From Antedon mediterranea (Eukaryota > Echinodermata > Crinoidea > Comatulida > Antedonidae), in the NCBI RefSeq assembly GCF_964355755.1, contig NC_092680.1:13555001-13619000 (forward strand): a DNA stretch of 64,000 nt, written 5' to 3'. The first letter of the stretch is position 1; each line of letters starts with the position of its first letter. Positions 40,461 through 52,300 of this stretch are shown in pieces. Position numbers and translations under genes: made by a program. The notes under the pieces were generated by a model. It saw only the letters and a list, made by a program, of their open reading frames with translations, did no database searches and was not told the DNA's origin.

Positions 40461-41216
40461 AACAAGGCCAACAGCCATTAAGTCGCGTGCTACAATGCAT
40501 AGTGATACCGGACCGACAGACAAACAGACCGACAGACAGACGGACCGACCGACATAGTGAACTATACTGACCGAAATTACTGAACATGTTTAAAAATGTT
40601 GAAATGTTTAAAAACATTTATATTTTTTTAATTTACACGTGCGTAGCCTGTCACTTTTGACGTGCTCGTATAACGTAATTTCGAGTTGAAAAGTAAGTCA
40701 AGAAAACAGAAATCGGGCAAAAAGAGTGCGCAACAACATTTAACGCGCAGTGCGCGCGCAAAAATCTGCGCACTCATGGCAATTTTGTAAACGCTTAAAA
40801 TTGCCTGAAACGTACTCTTATTTCATCGAAAATAAATTTTGAAAATTTTATGCGCGCGTACGAATGCGTTACATGCGCTACGCACGTAATTGTATTGCCA
40901 TATGATGATTTATGCCCTGAAATTTATGAGTACCAAATTTTATTTAATTGTGATTCATGGTTGTTAAGATATGATTACAAACGTGATTTCGTTAAATCGT
41001 GCGTAGACCGCGTAATTTTTTATTGCGCACCGTGAAATCATAACCACATCGATTCCTGGCCATAAGGAATATTCTGTGAAAAATTGATTTAGCTAGATTA
41101 AACTGATATCAAGATAAGGTCATAAAACGATAAAACGCATAGTGATACCGGACCGACAGACAGACAGACAGACAGACCGACCGACATAGTGAATTATAGA
41201 GTCGCTTCCACGCGAC
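40461..41216. mobile_element. MITE-like insertion with monomer-like core
   Basis: It breaks a leader repeat copy between GTTGATTTG and AAAAAGTGTTAATG. The outer edges hold a short inverted repeat (AGTCGCGTG at 40,481 and CACGCGACT at 41,209). Inside each end is a direct repeat of about 60 bp starting GCATAGTGATACCGGACCGA, with GACA/GACC microsatellite (40,497 and 41,137). The core, about 40,630-41,060, resembles the GCGCGC-rich middle of the satellite monomer (GACGTGCTCGTATAACGTAA, ATCGGGCAAAAAG, GGCAATTTTGTAAACGCTTA). No transposase is encoded. Confidence 0.65.
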
Positions 41217-44200
41217 TAAAAAGTGTTAATGTTGTTTATTGCCATTATCAATGTTTTTCCTTGTTTTTTTTTAGATTGTAGAAAATATACAGTTTCAGCT
41301 ACAGCTGTGAGTATCAGTAGATTATCTGTTAAACGGAGAAAACATATTTTCCTTACTTTGTGAACTGTTGCCTGTTATTTTGTAGACATTTTCTATTATG
41401 AAACATTTACGTAATTCAGATTTTATTGTTTGTGATCAAACAATTAAATGAAATTACCATTGAGACAACATGTAGGCCGCAATCAGCCGGCCCATACCCA
41501 AAGTCATTTTGAGGAAATTTCCTAATTTTTCAGCCATTGATTAAGAAGCATGTTGATTTGGAAAAAGTGTTAATGTTGTTTAGTGCCATTATCAATGTTT
41601 TTTCTTGTTTTTTTAGATTGTAGAAAATATACAGTGTTAGCTACAGCTGTGAGTATTAGTAGATTATCTGTTAAACGGAGAAAACATATTTTCCTTACTT
41701 TGTGAACAGTTGCCTGTTATTTTATAGGCATTTTCTATTATGAAACATTTACATAATTCAGATTTTATGGTTTGTGAATAAAATATTAAATGAAATTAGC
41801 ATTGAGACAACATGTAGGCCCTAACCAGCCGTCCCATACCTAAAGTCATTTTGAGGAAATTTCTTAATTTTTCAGACCTTGATTAAGAAGCATGTTGATT
41901 TGGAAAAAGTGTTAATGTTGTTTATTGCCAATTATTAATGTTTTTCCTTGTTTTTTTTTTAGATTGTAGAAAATATACAGTGTCAGCTACAGCTGTGAGT
42001 ATTAGTAGATTATCTGTTAAACGGAGAAAACATATTTTCTTTACTTTGTGAACCGTTGCCTGTTATTTTGTAGGCATTTTCTATTATGTAATATTTACAT
42101 CATTCAGATTTTATGGTTTGTGAATAAAATATTAAATGAAATTAGCATTGAGACAACATGTAGGCCCTAACCAGCTGTCTCATACCCAAAGTCATTTTGA
42201 GGAATTTCTTAATTTTTCAGACATTGATTAAGAAGCATGTTGATTTGGAAAAAGTGTTAATTTTGTTTATTGCCAATTTATTAATGTTTTTCCTTGTTTT
42301 TTTGTTTTAGATTGTAGAACATATACAGTGTTAGCTACAGCTGTGAGTATTAGTAGATTATCTGTTAAACGGAGAAAACATATTTTCCTTACTTTGTGAA
42401 CTGTTGCCTGTTATTTTGTAGACATTTTCTATTATGAAACATTTACGTAATTCAGATTTTATTGTTTGTGATCAAATAATTAAATGAAATTACCATTGAG
42501 ACAACATGTAGGCCGCAATCAGCTGGCCCATACCCAAAGTCATTTTGAGGAAATTTCCTAATTTTTCAGACATTGATTAAGAAGCTTGTTGATTTAGGAA
42601 AAGGGTTAATGTTGTTTATTGCCATTATCAATGTTTTTCCTTGTTGTTTTTAGATTGTAGAAAATATACAGTTTCAGCTACAGCTGTGAGTATCAGTAGA
42701 TTATCTGTTAAACGGAGAAAACATATTTTCTTTACTTTGTGAACCGTTGCCTGTTATTTTGTAGGCATTTTCTATTATGTAACATTTACATCATTCAGAT
42801 TTTATTGTTTGTGATCAAACAATTAAATGAAATTACCATTGAGACAACATGTAGGCCGCAATCAGCCGGCCCATACCCAAAGTCATTTTGAGGAAATTTC
42901 CTAATTTTTCAGCCATTGATTAAGAAGCATGTTGATTTGGAAAAAGTGTTAATGTTGTTTAGTGCCATTATCAATGTTTTTTCTTGTTTTTTTAGATTGT
43001 AGAAAATATACAGTGTTAGCTACAGCTGTGAGTATTAGTAGATTATCTGTTAAACGGAGAAAACATATTTTCCTTACTTTGTGAACAGTTGCCTGTTATT
43101 TTATAGGCATTTTCTATTATGAAACATTTACATAATTCAGATTTTATGGTTTGAGAATAAAATATTAAATGAAATTAGCATTGAGACAACATGTAGGCCC
43201 TAACCAGCCGTCCCATACCTAAAGTCATTTTGAGGAAATTTCTTAATTTTTCAGACCTCGATTAAGAAGCATGTTGATTTGGAAAAAGTGTTAATGTTGT
43301 TTATTGCCAATTATTAATGTTTTTCCTTGTTTTTTTTTTAGATTGTAGAAAATATACAGTGTCAGCTACAGCTGTGAGTATTAGTAGATTATCTGTTAAA
43401 CGGAGAAAACATATTTTCTTTACTTTGTGAACCGTTGCCTGTTATTTTGTAGGCATTTTCTATTATGTAATATTTACATCATTCAGATTTTATGGTTTGT
43501 GAATAAAATATTAAATGAAATTAGCATTGAGACAACATGTAGGCCCTAACCAGCTGTCTCATACCCAAAGTCATTTTGAGGAATTTCTTAATTTTTCAGA
43601 CATTGATTAAGAAGCATGTTGATTTGGAAAAAGTGTTAATTTTGTTTATTGCCAATTTATTAATGTTTTTCCTTGTTTTTTTGTTTTAGATTGTAGAACA
43701 TATACAGTGTTAGCTACAGCTGTGAGTATTAGTAGATTATCTGTTAAACGGAGAAAACATATTTTCCTTACTTTGTGAACTGTTGCCTGTTATTTTGTAG
43801 ACATTTTCTATTATGAAACATTTACGTAATTCAGATTTTATTGTTTGTGATCAAATAATTAAATGAAATTACCATTGAGACAACATGTAGGCCGCAATCA
43901 GCTGGCCCATACCCAAAGTCATTTTGAGGAAATTTCCTAATTTTTCAGACATTGATTAAGAAGCTTGTTGATTTAGGAAAAGGGTTAATGTTGTTTATTG
44001 CCATTATCAATGTTTTTCCTTGTTGTTTTTAGATTGTAGAAAATATACAGTTTCAGCTACAGCTGTGAGTATCAGTAGATTATCTGTTAAACGGAGAAAA
44101 CATATTTTCTTTACTTTGTGAACCGTTGCCTGTTATTTTGTAGGCATTTTCTATTATGTAACATTTACATCATTCAGATTTTATGGTTTGTGAATAAAAT

Positions 44201-44830
44201 ATTAAATGAAATTAGCATTAAGACAACATGTAGGCCCTAACCAGCTGTCTAATACCCAAAGTCATTTTGAGGAATTTCTTAATTTTTCAGACATTGATTA
44301 AGAAGCATGTTGATTTGGAAAAAGTGTTAATGTTGTTTATTGCCAATTATTAATGTTTTTCCTTGTTTTTTTTTTTAGATTGTAGAACATATACAGTGTC
44401 AGCTACAGCTGTGAGTATTAGTAGATTATCTGTTAAACGGATAAAACATATTTTCTTTACTTTGTGAACCGTTGCCTGTTATTTTGTAGGCATGTTCTAT
44501 TATGAAACATTTACATAATTCAGATTTTATGGTTTGTGAATAAAATATTAAATGAAATTAGCATTGAGACAACATGTAGGCCCTAACCAGCTGTCTAATA
44601 CCCAAAGTCATTTTGAGAAAATTTTTTAATTTTTCAGACATTGATTAAGAAGCATGTTGATTTTGAAAAAGTGTTAATGTTGTTTATTGCCATTATTAAT
44701 GATTTTCCTTTTATTTTTTAGATTGTAGTTGTACAGAAAATATACAGTGCCAGTTACAGCTGTGAGTATTAGAAAATTATCTGTAAAACGGAAAAAACAT
44801 ATTTTCCTTAATTTATGCCCTCCCTTAATT
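41217..44830 (+). repeat. Leader tandem repeat, 345-bp period, with higher-order duplication
   Basis: Eleven copies begin near 41,218, 41,559, 41,903, 42,247, 42,595, 42,938, 43,282, 43,628, 43,975, 44,317 and 44,665. A four-copy block of about 1,380 bp (from about 41,531) is repeated almost exactly from about 42,911. The longer period relative to the 240-bp part comes from an extra module (CATTTTCTATTATGAAACAT, GAGACAACATGTAGGCC). Each copy keeps a splice-acceptor-like tract and a GTGAGTA donor-like site. Confidence 0.88.
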
Positions 44831-45392
44831 GATAAACATGTGTTGTTTGTAAATTTACTATACTGAGTGACCAAATATTTTTGTGTATAAAATTCTATTT
44901 TATTAGAACATTGAATAATTAAACATATTTTCAGATTAATTTTGAAGGTGAAATTGTTATGAAAGAATTTGTTTCCGACACATTCCATGTAATGAAGTTT
45001 TGACATATTTTTAGGTCAAAATATCTTCTATAGTGATTTATTTATATTGTATAAACCAAAGTCACAAATATATTATCACAATTTACTTCAAAATTTGGGA
45101 CAATCATCCTTTTTAACATAAATGTGGTGGTCAGTTTCTCCAGACATAAATTTGCAATTTTATAAAATGGATCTATCCTGAATTTAGTAATGAGTTGGTC
45201 CTAATTTGTTTTGCTAGGCCCAATAGATCATGTTACATTCCACAGGGGGGATGTGTATATTATTATTTAGGTATTTGTAAAAACACTGATTTATCTACTG
45301 ATTCAATTTATAATTGTTTGACTGTAATTCTTAGTACTGTACAGTGTATCTTAAAATTAATAACTAACTCTTTTTTTTTTTTTTTTATTGTA
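44831..45392. other. AT-rich non-coding leader ending in a polypyrimidine tract
   Basis: No gene is supported. A run of about 20 T residues followed by ATTGTAG at 45,371-45,393 makes a good 3' splice site in front of the RepHel leader; it may serve as the acceptor of a 5' untranslated intron. Confidence 0.4.
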
Positions 45393-45403
45393 GGTGACTG
45401 TCT

Positions 45404-45411
45404 TATATAAA
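45404..45411 (+). promoter_or_regulatory. Possible TATA box of the RepHel transcript
   Basis: TATATAAA lies about 900 bp upstream of the start codon, just downstream of the candidate splice acceptor. Promoter and acceptor readings compete. The support is sequence motif only. Confidence 0.25.
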
Positions 45412-45417
45412 CCCACT

Positions 45418-45471
45418 GGATCTCAGAAGAGATCCGGGTCTTTAGAAAAAGATCCACTCTCCAAAGAGAGT
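45418..45471 (+). other. Two adjacent short hairpins in the leader
   Basis: The first has arms GGATCTC and GAGATCC with an AGAA loop (45,418-45,435). The second has arms ACTCTC and GAGAGT with a CAAA loop (45,456-45,471). They are GC-richer than their surroundings and tightly spaced, so they may structure the 5' leader RNA. Confidence 0.6.
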
Positions 45472-45554
45472 TTCTACGAGGGGTTACCGAATTTTAATAT
45501 TTATGCACAATTTCTTTTTAAACATTTTTTAAAAGTATCTTTAAAACATTCAGA

Positions 45555-45795
45555 AAAAACTAATAAACAAAAGTTTATTACAAAGCAATTTTGCAAAAGC
45601 AAAAGTGTAAAACCTTGAAGATAACAGAAGTTAATCACAAGGAAACAACTAATAAACAAAAGTTTATTACAAAACCATTTTTGCAAAAGCAAAAGTGTAA
45701 AACCTTGAAGATAACAGAAGTTAATCACAAGGAAACAATTAATAAACAAAAGTTTATTACAAAACCATTTTTTGCAAAAGCAAAAGTGTAAAGTT
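45555..45795 (+). repeat. 90-bp tandem repeat, nearly three copies
   Basis: The unit contains AATAAACAAAAGTTTATTAC, TTTTGCAAAAGCAAAAGTGT and AACCTTGAAGATAACAGAAG. Copies start near 45,562, 45,651 and 45,741. It contains small inverted parts (TTTTGCAAAA). Short frames across it are coincidental. Confidence 0.85.
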
Positions 45796-46317
45796 AAAGT
45801 TTGATTATACAAACAAAAGTTTGAAGAATAAAACAGAAGCTTATTATAAAGAAATAAATATTAAACAGAGTTTATTACAAAGGAATTAATTAAAGAAGAT
45901 TTAAAGATCACTTTTATTTAAATCTGTTATTAAGTAAAATTGTAAAAAGAATAAAAATTAGAATCTGAAACTATTTAGCATAACCAAGTATTACAGAGAA
46001 GTTTAAATTAATATAAAGTATTTCATCAAGCCAATATTAAGCAGAAGCTAATTTTTTTATTCAGTGAAATTGTATAATCGAATTATTGAAAAAAAGCAGA
46101 CAAAAAAAATATTGACAAAGAGAGAATATAAAGTTGAATTGTTTTTGGAATTTTTAATAATTTATTTTGTTGTAGCAAGGATTTCTTTTTTGAAGTTTGA
46201 ATTGATAAAAAGAACCTAATTGTAATATTCATTGGAATTGCAGAATACATTTTAATTTAATTTGTAAACAAAGTTTTTAAATTTGAAGAAATTATTTTTT
46301 TATACAAATTTTGAATA
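45796..46317. other. RepHel 5' untranslated region
   Basis: This is very AT-rich sequence with diverged traces of the upstream repeat (AACAAAAGTTTGAAG). An in-frame TGA at 46,312-46,314 closes the reading frame just before the start codon. Confidence 0.5.
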
Positions 46318-49300
46318 ATGGATATGGAATTCATAGCAGTAGTTGGTATCTTTTTGTTGATTATCTTTACAATCATAATTTATTTGTGTAAGAATGTGAA
46401 TAAAGAAGTTACAAGTAAAAAGCAGATTTTTGTCAATACAACTGGTAATGTTAATAATGGAGTTATTGATAAGACAGCAGAATTTAAAATAGTTGTTAAT
46501 GACATCTTGGACCTACTTGATAAATGCTGTTCAACTGAGAATGTCAAAGACGAGAGAAATGATGATACAGGTAATGTCAATTGTGAATTTATGAAAGATA
46601 CAACTGAATTTAAAGAAATAATTAATGATATCATAAACATATTATCTTATGGTACAGAGGACACTTCAAAGTTTGGTGATACATGCGATTTATGTAGTAT
46701 TGAAGTGAAAGCAGACGACAATTGCATAAAATGTGACTGTTGTAGTCAATTTTTTCATGTGAAATGTGTAAGAGATGTTTTTGAAGACAAACTATGTGAT
46801 TCCAGAGTAATTTGGATTTGTTCAATGTGTGGGTATAGTAGTTTTGTTGATAACATATTAGGTGAAATAGGTATTCCCTGTCATTTCAATAGATATACGA
46901 TTCTAGAACCTGATGAATCTGTCACTGCAGACTTTCCAGAATTAACGAAAAATAAGGAAAAACGTAATAATGCCAAATTAAAAAAATATCAACAAACAGG
47001 AAGTGAAGATTTACTTGGTACTGATTGGATAAGGGTAAAATCAAAGAAAAGAACCGACAACAGAAAAAAAAGTAAATGTAAAAATAGAGGAAATAAGAAA
47101 AGGAGAAAGCGCGTTATAAATGGTATAAGTATAGAACGAGGTGTAAACTATATTGGCAAAGGTGTAAAAGATTTCTATGAAAGACGAAATAATAACAAAA
47201 TGGAATGGAACATGAATACAAGTACTTATAGAGAATACAAGGAAAATGACGAAACAAATGGTAAGCCTATGTGTGATGTTTTGAAAAATACAAAGGTAAC
47301 AAACGGAATACAACAACAATCAGGTGGTGGTTCGAAACGAAATAGCAAGGGTCGTTTTGTCAAAAGTAAAAAGATTGATAACAAAGAATCACAAGATAAT
47401 ATGAACCTGAATTTAAAACACCACAAGAATGATTGCGATACTATGGAACGGATTGGCGAAGATATTATTTTAAAGAAAGGTAAAAATGACAATTCAGAAA
47501 TGAAAACTGATGACGACTTTAAAATGAAATGTACTGAAGAAAACGACAACACAGCGACTGACGATGTGAAATTACAAAATAGTAGCAAAATGAATGACAG
47601 AACTAATAGATTTGATAGTAATGTTACAGATCATAAAAATCAAACATGTGCAAGTTGTGAATTTGAGGAAAATGAAGTATTGATAATTGATGACGGATGC
47701 AAAAAGGCAGTGACTGAAAAAATTAGGTCCCATACTAAACCTAAATGTGACAAACATACTATCGATGTGGATATTGAAGTTTTAACAAAAATTAATTTTT
47801 CGGAAGAGTTGATAATCGATAATGTACCAAAACAAAAATATACACGAAAAAGGCAGAAAACACAATCAATAAATGAATTACAAGTATATAATAGTAATGA
47901 AACTATAACTGTAGCACAGGGTAATTTTAATCAAGGGAATTATAGATTTGGCTTTGCAAGTGGTAAACAGTGTGTTGCAAATAGTCTTGTAGCTATTCTT
48001 TATTCTACAAAGAGGAATGAAAATGAATTTTACACCAAAGACCTTGATACAATATTGACTCTTGGAAACGAGTTGTACTGTTACATTCAGAAAGATTCCA
48101 CTATGCACGAGGACCTTTTAATGATTTCTGAACTGCCGAAAGAATTGGATATCTTGGATAACACATTTGTAATATCTCCCAAAGAATCAGTTTTTGGCAT
48201 AATAGATGGGAATCTCGAATTTATGGCTGAATATGGAGCCTTGTCATTAAACCAAGCTCTTGAAAAGGAATTACACCAACATGATGCATTTTTTATGAAT
48301 TTCAACAGAAGCACATTTTCTATTATCAAACGTGTAAATGGATTTCTTATATTTGATCCACATGCAAGAGATCGATTTGGTTGTGTTAGTGAACATGGAA
48401 AGAGTATTTTACTTTACAGTCCATCTTGGCAAGGTGTGTACGATTATTGTATAAGATTAGCAAGGTCAATGAACTGTAATTTACATGAAACCGAGTTTGA
48501 ACTGACTGGTGTAAATATTGAAAATAAGTCTATGATGTTATGTTCCGCTTCTGTGCTCGATGATAATTGTGAACAAAGAAACTTGGGAAACGTCGATGTT
48601 GATGAACCTAGTACGTCTTATCAGTATAAATGTAGTACAAGATTACCAGAAAAGAATATTGATTCTAATGTTAAAGGCCAAAAACATAATAAAGAAGGTC
48701 ATGTCTCATCAAGTAATGGATGGCAAAGTGATAGTGATATTGAAATTGTTAATGTTCAGTATGGAGAAAGACCTGACAAGAATTTTAAATTTATTCCTAT
48801 CTCAGAAGCACAAAAAAAAAACATGTGTAATGAAGTAGGCATTCATTGTGAACATACCGATATGAATTGTGGTATTAACAGAACTAGTCAGATTGGACAT
48901 CCTCTTCAAATTACGAATATTACAGGTGATGGTAATTGTTTTTATCGTGCAATTTCATACATTATTTCTGGGACTGAAGATAATCATTTACTTTTAAGAA
49001 GAGCAATTACTAATCATTTATTGGAAACTGATGACTTATTTATTAATACATTTAGTCACGAATATAGATCAGTTAAGGAATATGTGTTTAAAAAAAGAAT
49101 ATTGGATAATGGAACGTGGGCATCCAATACTGAAATAAGTGCAATGGCAAACTTGCTTAATACAGATATTTATTCATTTAATGATCAACTTTTGACGTGG
49201 CAATTGTTTTCTGCTAAAAAGCCGGGAAGAATAGATGATGTTACAACTGACAATGGTATATATATTTTGTACACCATGAATGTGCATTTTAATGTAGTGG

Positions 49301-52300
49301 AATCTGTCAATGTTAGTCAAAATAATGTTCAGGAAACAACAGGAAAAGTTGATATGAATGTGACATCGCACAATAAACTGTCAAATACAGAGGCGATTTT
49401 TTTGGTAAAGAATTCTACAACAAAGAAACGAAAGCAAACGGAGAATGAAACTTGTGACATATTTGAAGATATAGAACCAAAACACAAACAGAGTAAAACT
49501 GTTGAAAAACCTTGTTCAGAAAGCAGAGGAAAATTATTGAGAGGAAAACGAAAAAAATCTTATAGAATTAAAAAAGAAAGTGAAAAGAATCGGCAGAGAA
49601 TAAAACGGGAAAGAGAAAAAAAAAATAATTCAGAAAAAACAAATGAAATCGGAAGCAAATATCAAAGTGATTTTGTATACAGGGAGAAAAAGAAACGTAA
49701 AGTAAAAGAGGCGCAAAAAATAAGGTATTGTGATTGTGATGATGATTATAAATTCCAAAAAAGGAAGGAAAACAGAGAAAGACAACACAAAATGTATAGA
49801 TGTAAACATGAATATAATGTTAAGGTACGAAATAAGGCTAGACATAACTACAACATTGATTTTGATTACCGAACGACGAAAAAATTCAAGAATTTGTTAA
49901 ATTATAAATTTAATGAAAAGTTTGCGCAAAATTTGAAAGAAATAAAGAAGAATAGATACAACAATGATACAATATTTAGAAATAAAACTAGACAAAACAA
50001 TAAACAAAGAAATAAGAAAAAGTATCAAAATGATCCAACATTTCGACAAAACTTGAAGCAAAAATTAGCAGAGAAGTATTGTAATAATTCAAAATTCAGA
50101 GAAAACGTTACCCAAAAATTGACAGAGAAGTATCGGAATAATTTGAAATTTCGACAAAAGTGTAAGCAGAAATTGGCAGAGAAGTATCGGAGTGATTTAA
50201 AATTTAGACAAAACTCTAAACTAAAATTGGCTGAGAAATATCAAGGTAATTTAAAATTCCGTCAAAGGTGTAAGCAAAGATTTACAGAAAAGTATCATGG
50301 TGATGAAGGGTTCCGAAAAAAAATCATGAAGAAAAACATGAAAAATCGGGAAAAAATCAAAACAGAAAACACTAATTTTGCGTTAGTTTTAGAAAACTTC
50401 AGGAAAACAGTTTCTCGTGGTCCTGAATATGTTTGTTGTGTTTGCTTTAAATTGTTATTCAAAGATCAAGTTATGAAATGCATCAAAGCTAAATACAAAA
50501 ATAAGGCTTGTATAAATGAAAAGTATTTGCATATTTGCAATAATGAATGTAATAAACCTTGTCAATTTGTCGAATCACCAAGATTTTGTTTATGGATTTG
50601 TTTCACATGCCACAGGAAATTGTTAAACAGTAAAGTCCCTGCAGAAGCCAATTCAAACAATTTACAACTACACGATATTCCTCCTGAGCTCAGGTGTTTA
50701 AATAATTTAGAGCAGCATTTGATTGGATTAAATATTCCTTTTATGAAATTAATGAATTTACCAAAAGGTGGACAGAATGGAATACATGGACCAGTCGTAT
50801 GTGTACCATCAAATACTATTGAAACTGTAAAAATGTTGCCTAGACCAGAGGTTGATGATCAATTAATATCTGTAAAATTGAAGCGAAAGTTGTCTTACAA
50901 AGGTTATTACAAATATAAATTTGTTAAAACTGCCAATGTTATTCAAGCTCTTAGATATTTACAAGATCATAACAAGTGCTACTTTGATATAGCTATTAAT
51001 GAAGAATGGCACAATTATTTATCTGAAGATAACATCGAAAGTGAAACTACTAATGAAAATGAAAACAATGAAGAAGAAGAAAATGAAGAAGAAGTAGGTG
51101 CTACCTTCGATACAAGTCTTCAACCTGTTGACAGACGACAAAATGTGGTAGATGAATATTTTAATGACATAATTTGTTGTGCACCGTGTGAAAATAATAG
51201 CCCTATTGCATTATTAAGTAATAAAAGCAATGAAGCAAAATCATTTCCAGTGTTATTTCCAACAGGCCAACCAACATTCCATGATACGAGAGATGTTAAA
51301 ATAACACTCGGACGTTATTTTCATAATAGATTAATGCATATAGATAACAGGTTTGCACAAAATACAGAATTCATATTTTATGCTCAATCGTTATATGAAC
51401 TTCAACAAATTTTATCAAGTATTTCCATTGCATTGCGAAAAGGGTCAAGTAAAAAGGATGATTTTAGTAAAGTTACTGTATCCGATTTAAAAAATGTTAC
51501 CAAAATTGAGGAAATTTTAAAATCTGATAGGGGTTATAAATTTTTAAAACAAATTCGTGGAACTCCACCGTACTGGCAAGCTACACAGAAAGATATAATA
51601 GCAATGGTTAGACAGATTGGAAAACCAACATTCTTTCTTTCATTCTCAAGTGCTGATTTCCGTTGGAAAGAAATAATGACGACATTGCTAAGTCAGTCTG
51701 GAGACCAAAGAAACATTGAAGAATTAGAATGGGCAGATAAATGTAATTTGTTGAAATCAAATCCAGTGACTGTTGCCAGAATGTTTGATAAACGCTTTCA
51801 TACTTTTTTGAAAAATGTAATTTTGTCTGAAGCACAGCCTATTGGTAAAGTCATAGATTATTTTTACCGAATTGAATTTCAAATGAGAGGAAGTCCACAT
51901 GTTCATATGTTAGTATGGGTTGAAAATGCTCCTATTTTTGGTACAGATAAAGATGACGAAGTTATTAATTTTGTCGATAAATATATTTCTTGTGCTGTGC
52001 CATGTGAAACTGTAGATCCTGAACTGAATGAAATTGTTAAAAGTGTGCAAATTCACAGTAAAAGACATTCTAAATCATGTAAAAAAAAGGGAACAAATTG
52101 CAGATTTAACTTTCCCAGACAACCTTCTGGAAATACATTTGTTATGAGACCTACAATTGTGGATAAAGACAATGATGATAATGATGACAATAAACAAGCA
52201 ATGGAACTGTTAACCTCAGTAAAAGATGCTGTGACTAATGAAGAAACATATAAAAATGCAATAGACCTTTTCCAAAGTTTAGGTATTACACAAAATGCAT

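Noticed and set aside
40497-41194. LTR-type retroelement from the terminal direct repeats
   Set aside because: The repeats are only about 60 bp and mostly GACA/GACC microsatellite; no primer site, polypurine tract or coding capacity is seen.
45501-45812. Overlapping frames on both strands at the 90-bp repeat
   Set aside because: The frames stay open only because the repeat length is a multiple of three; composition is not protein-like and there is no splice context.
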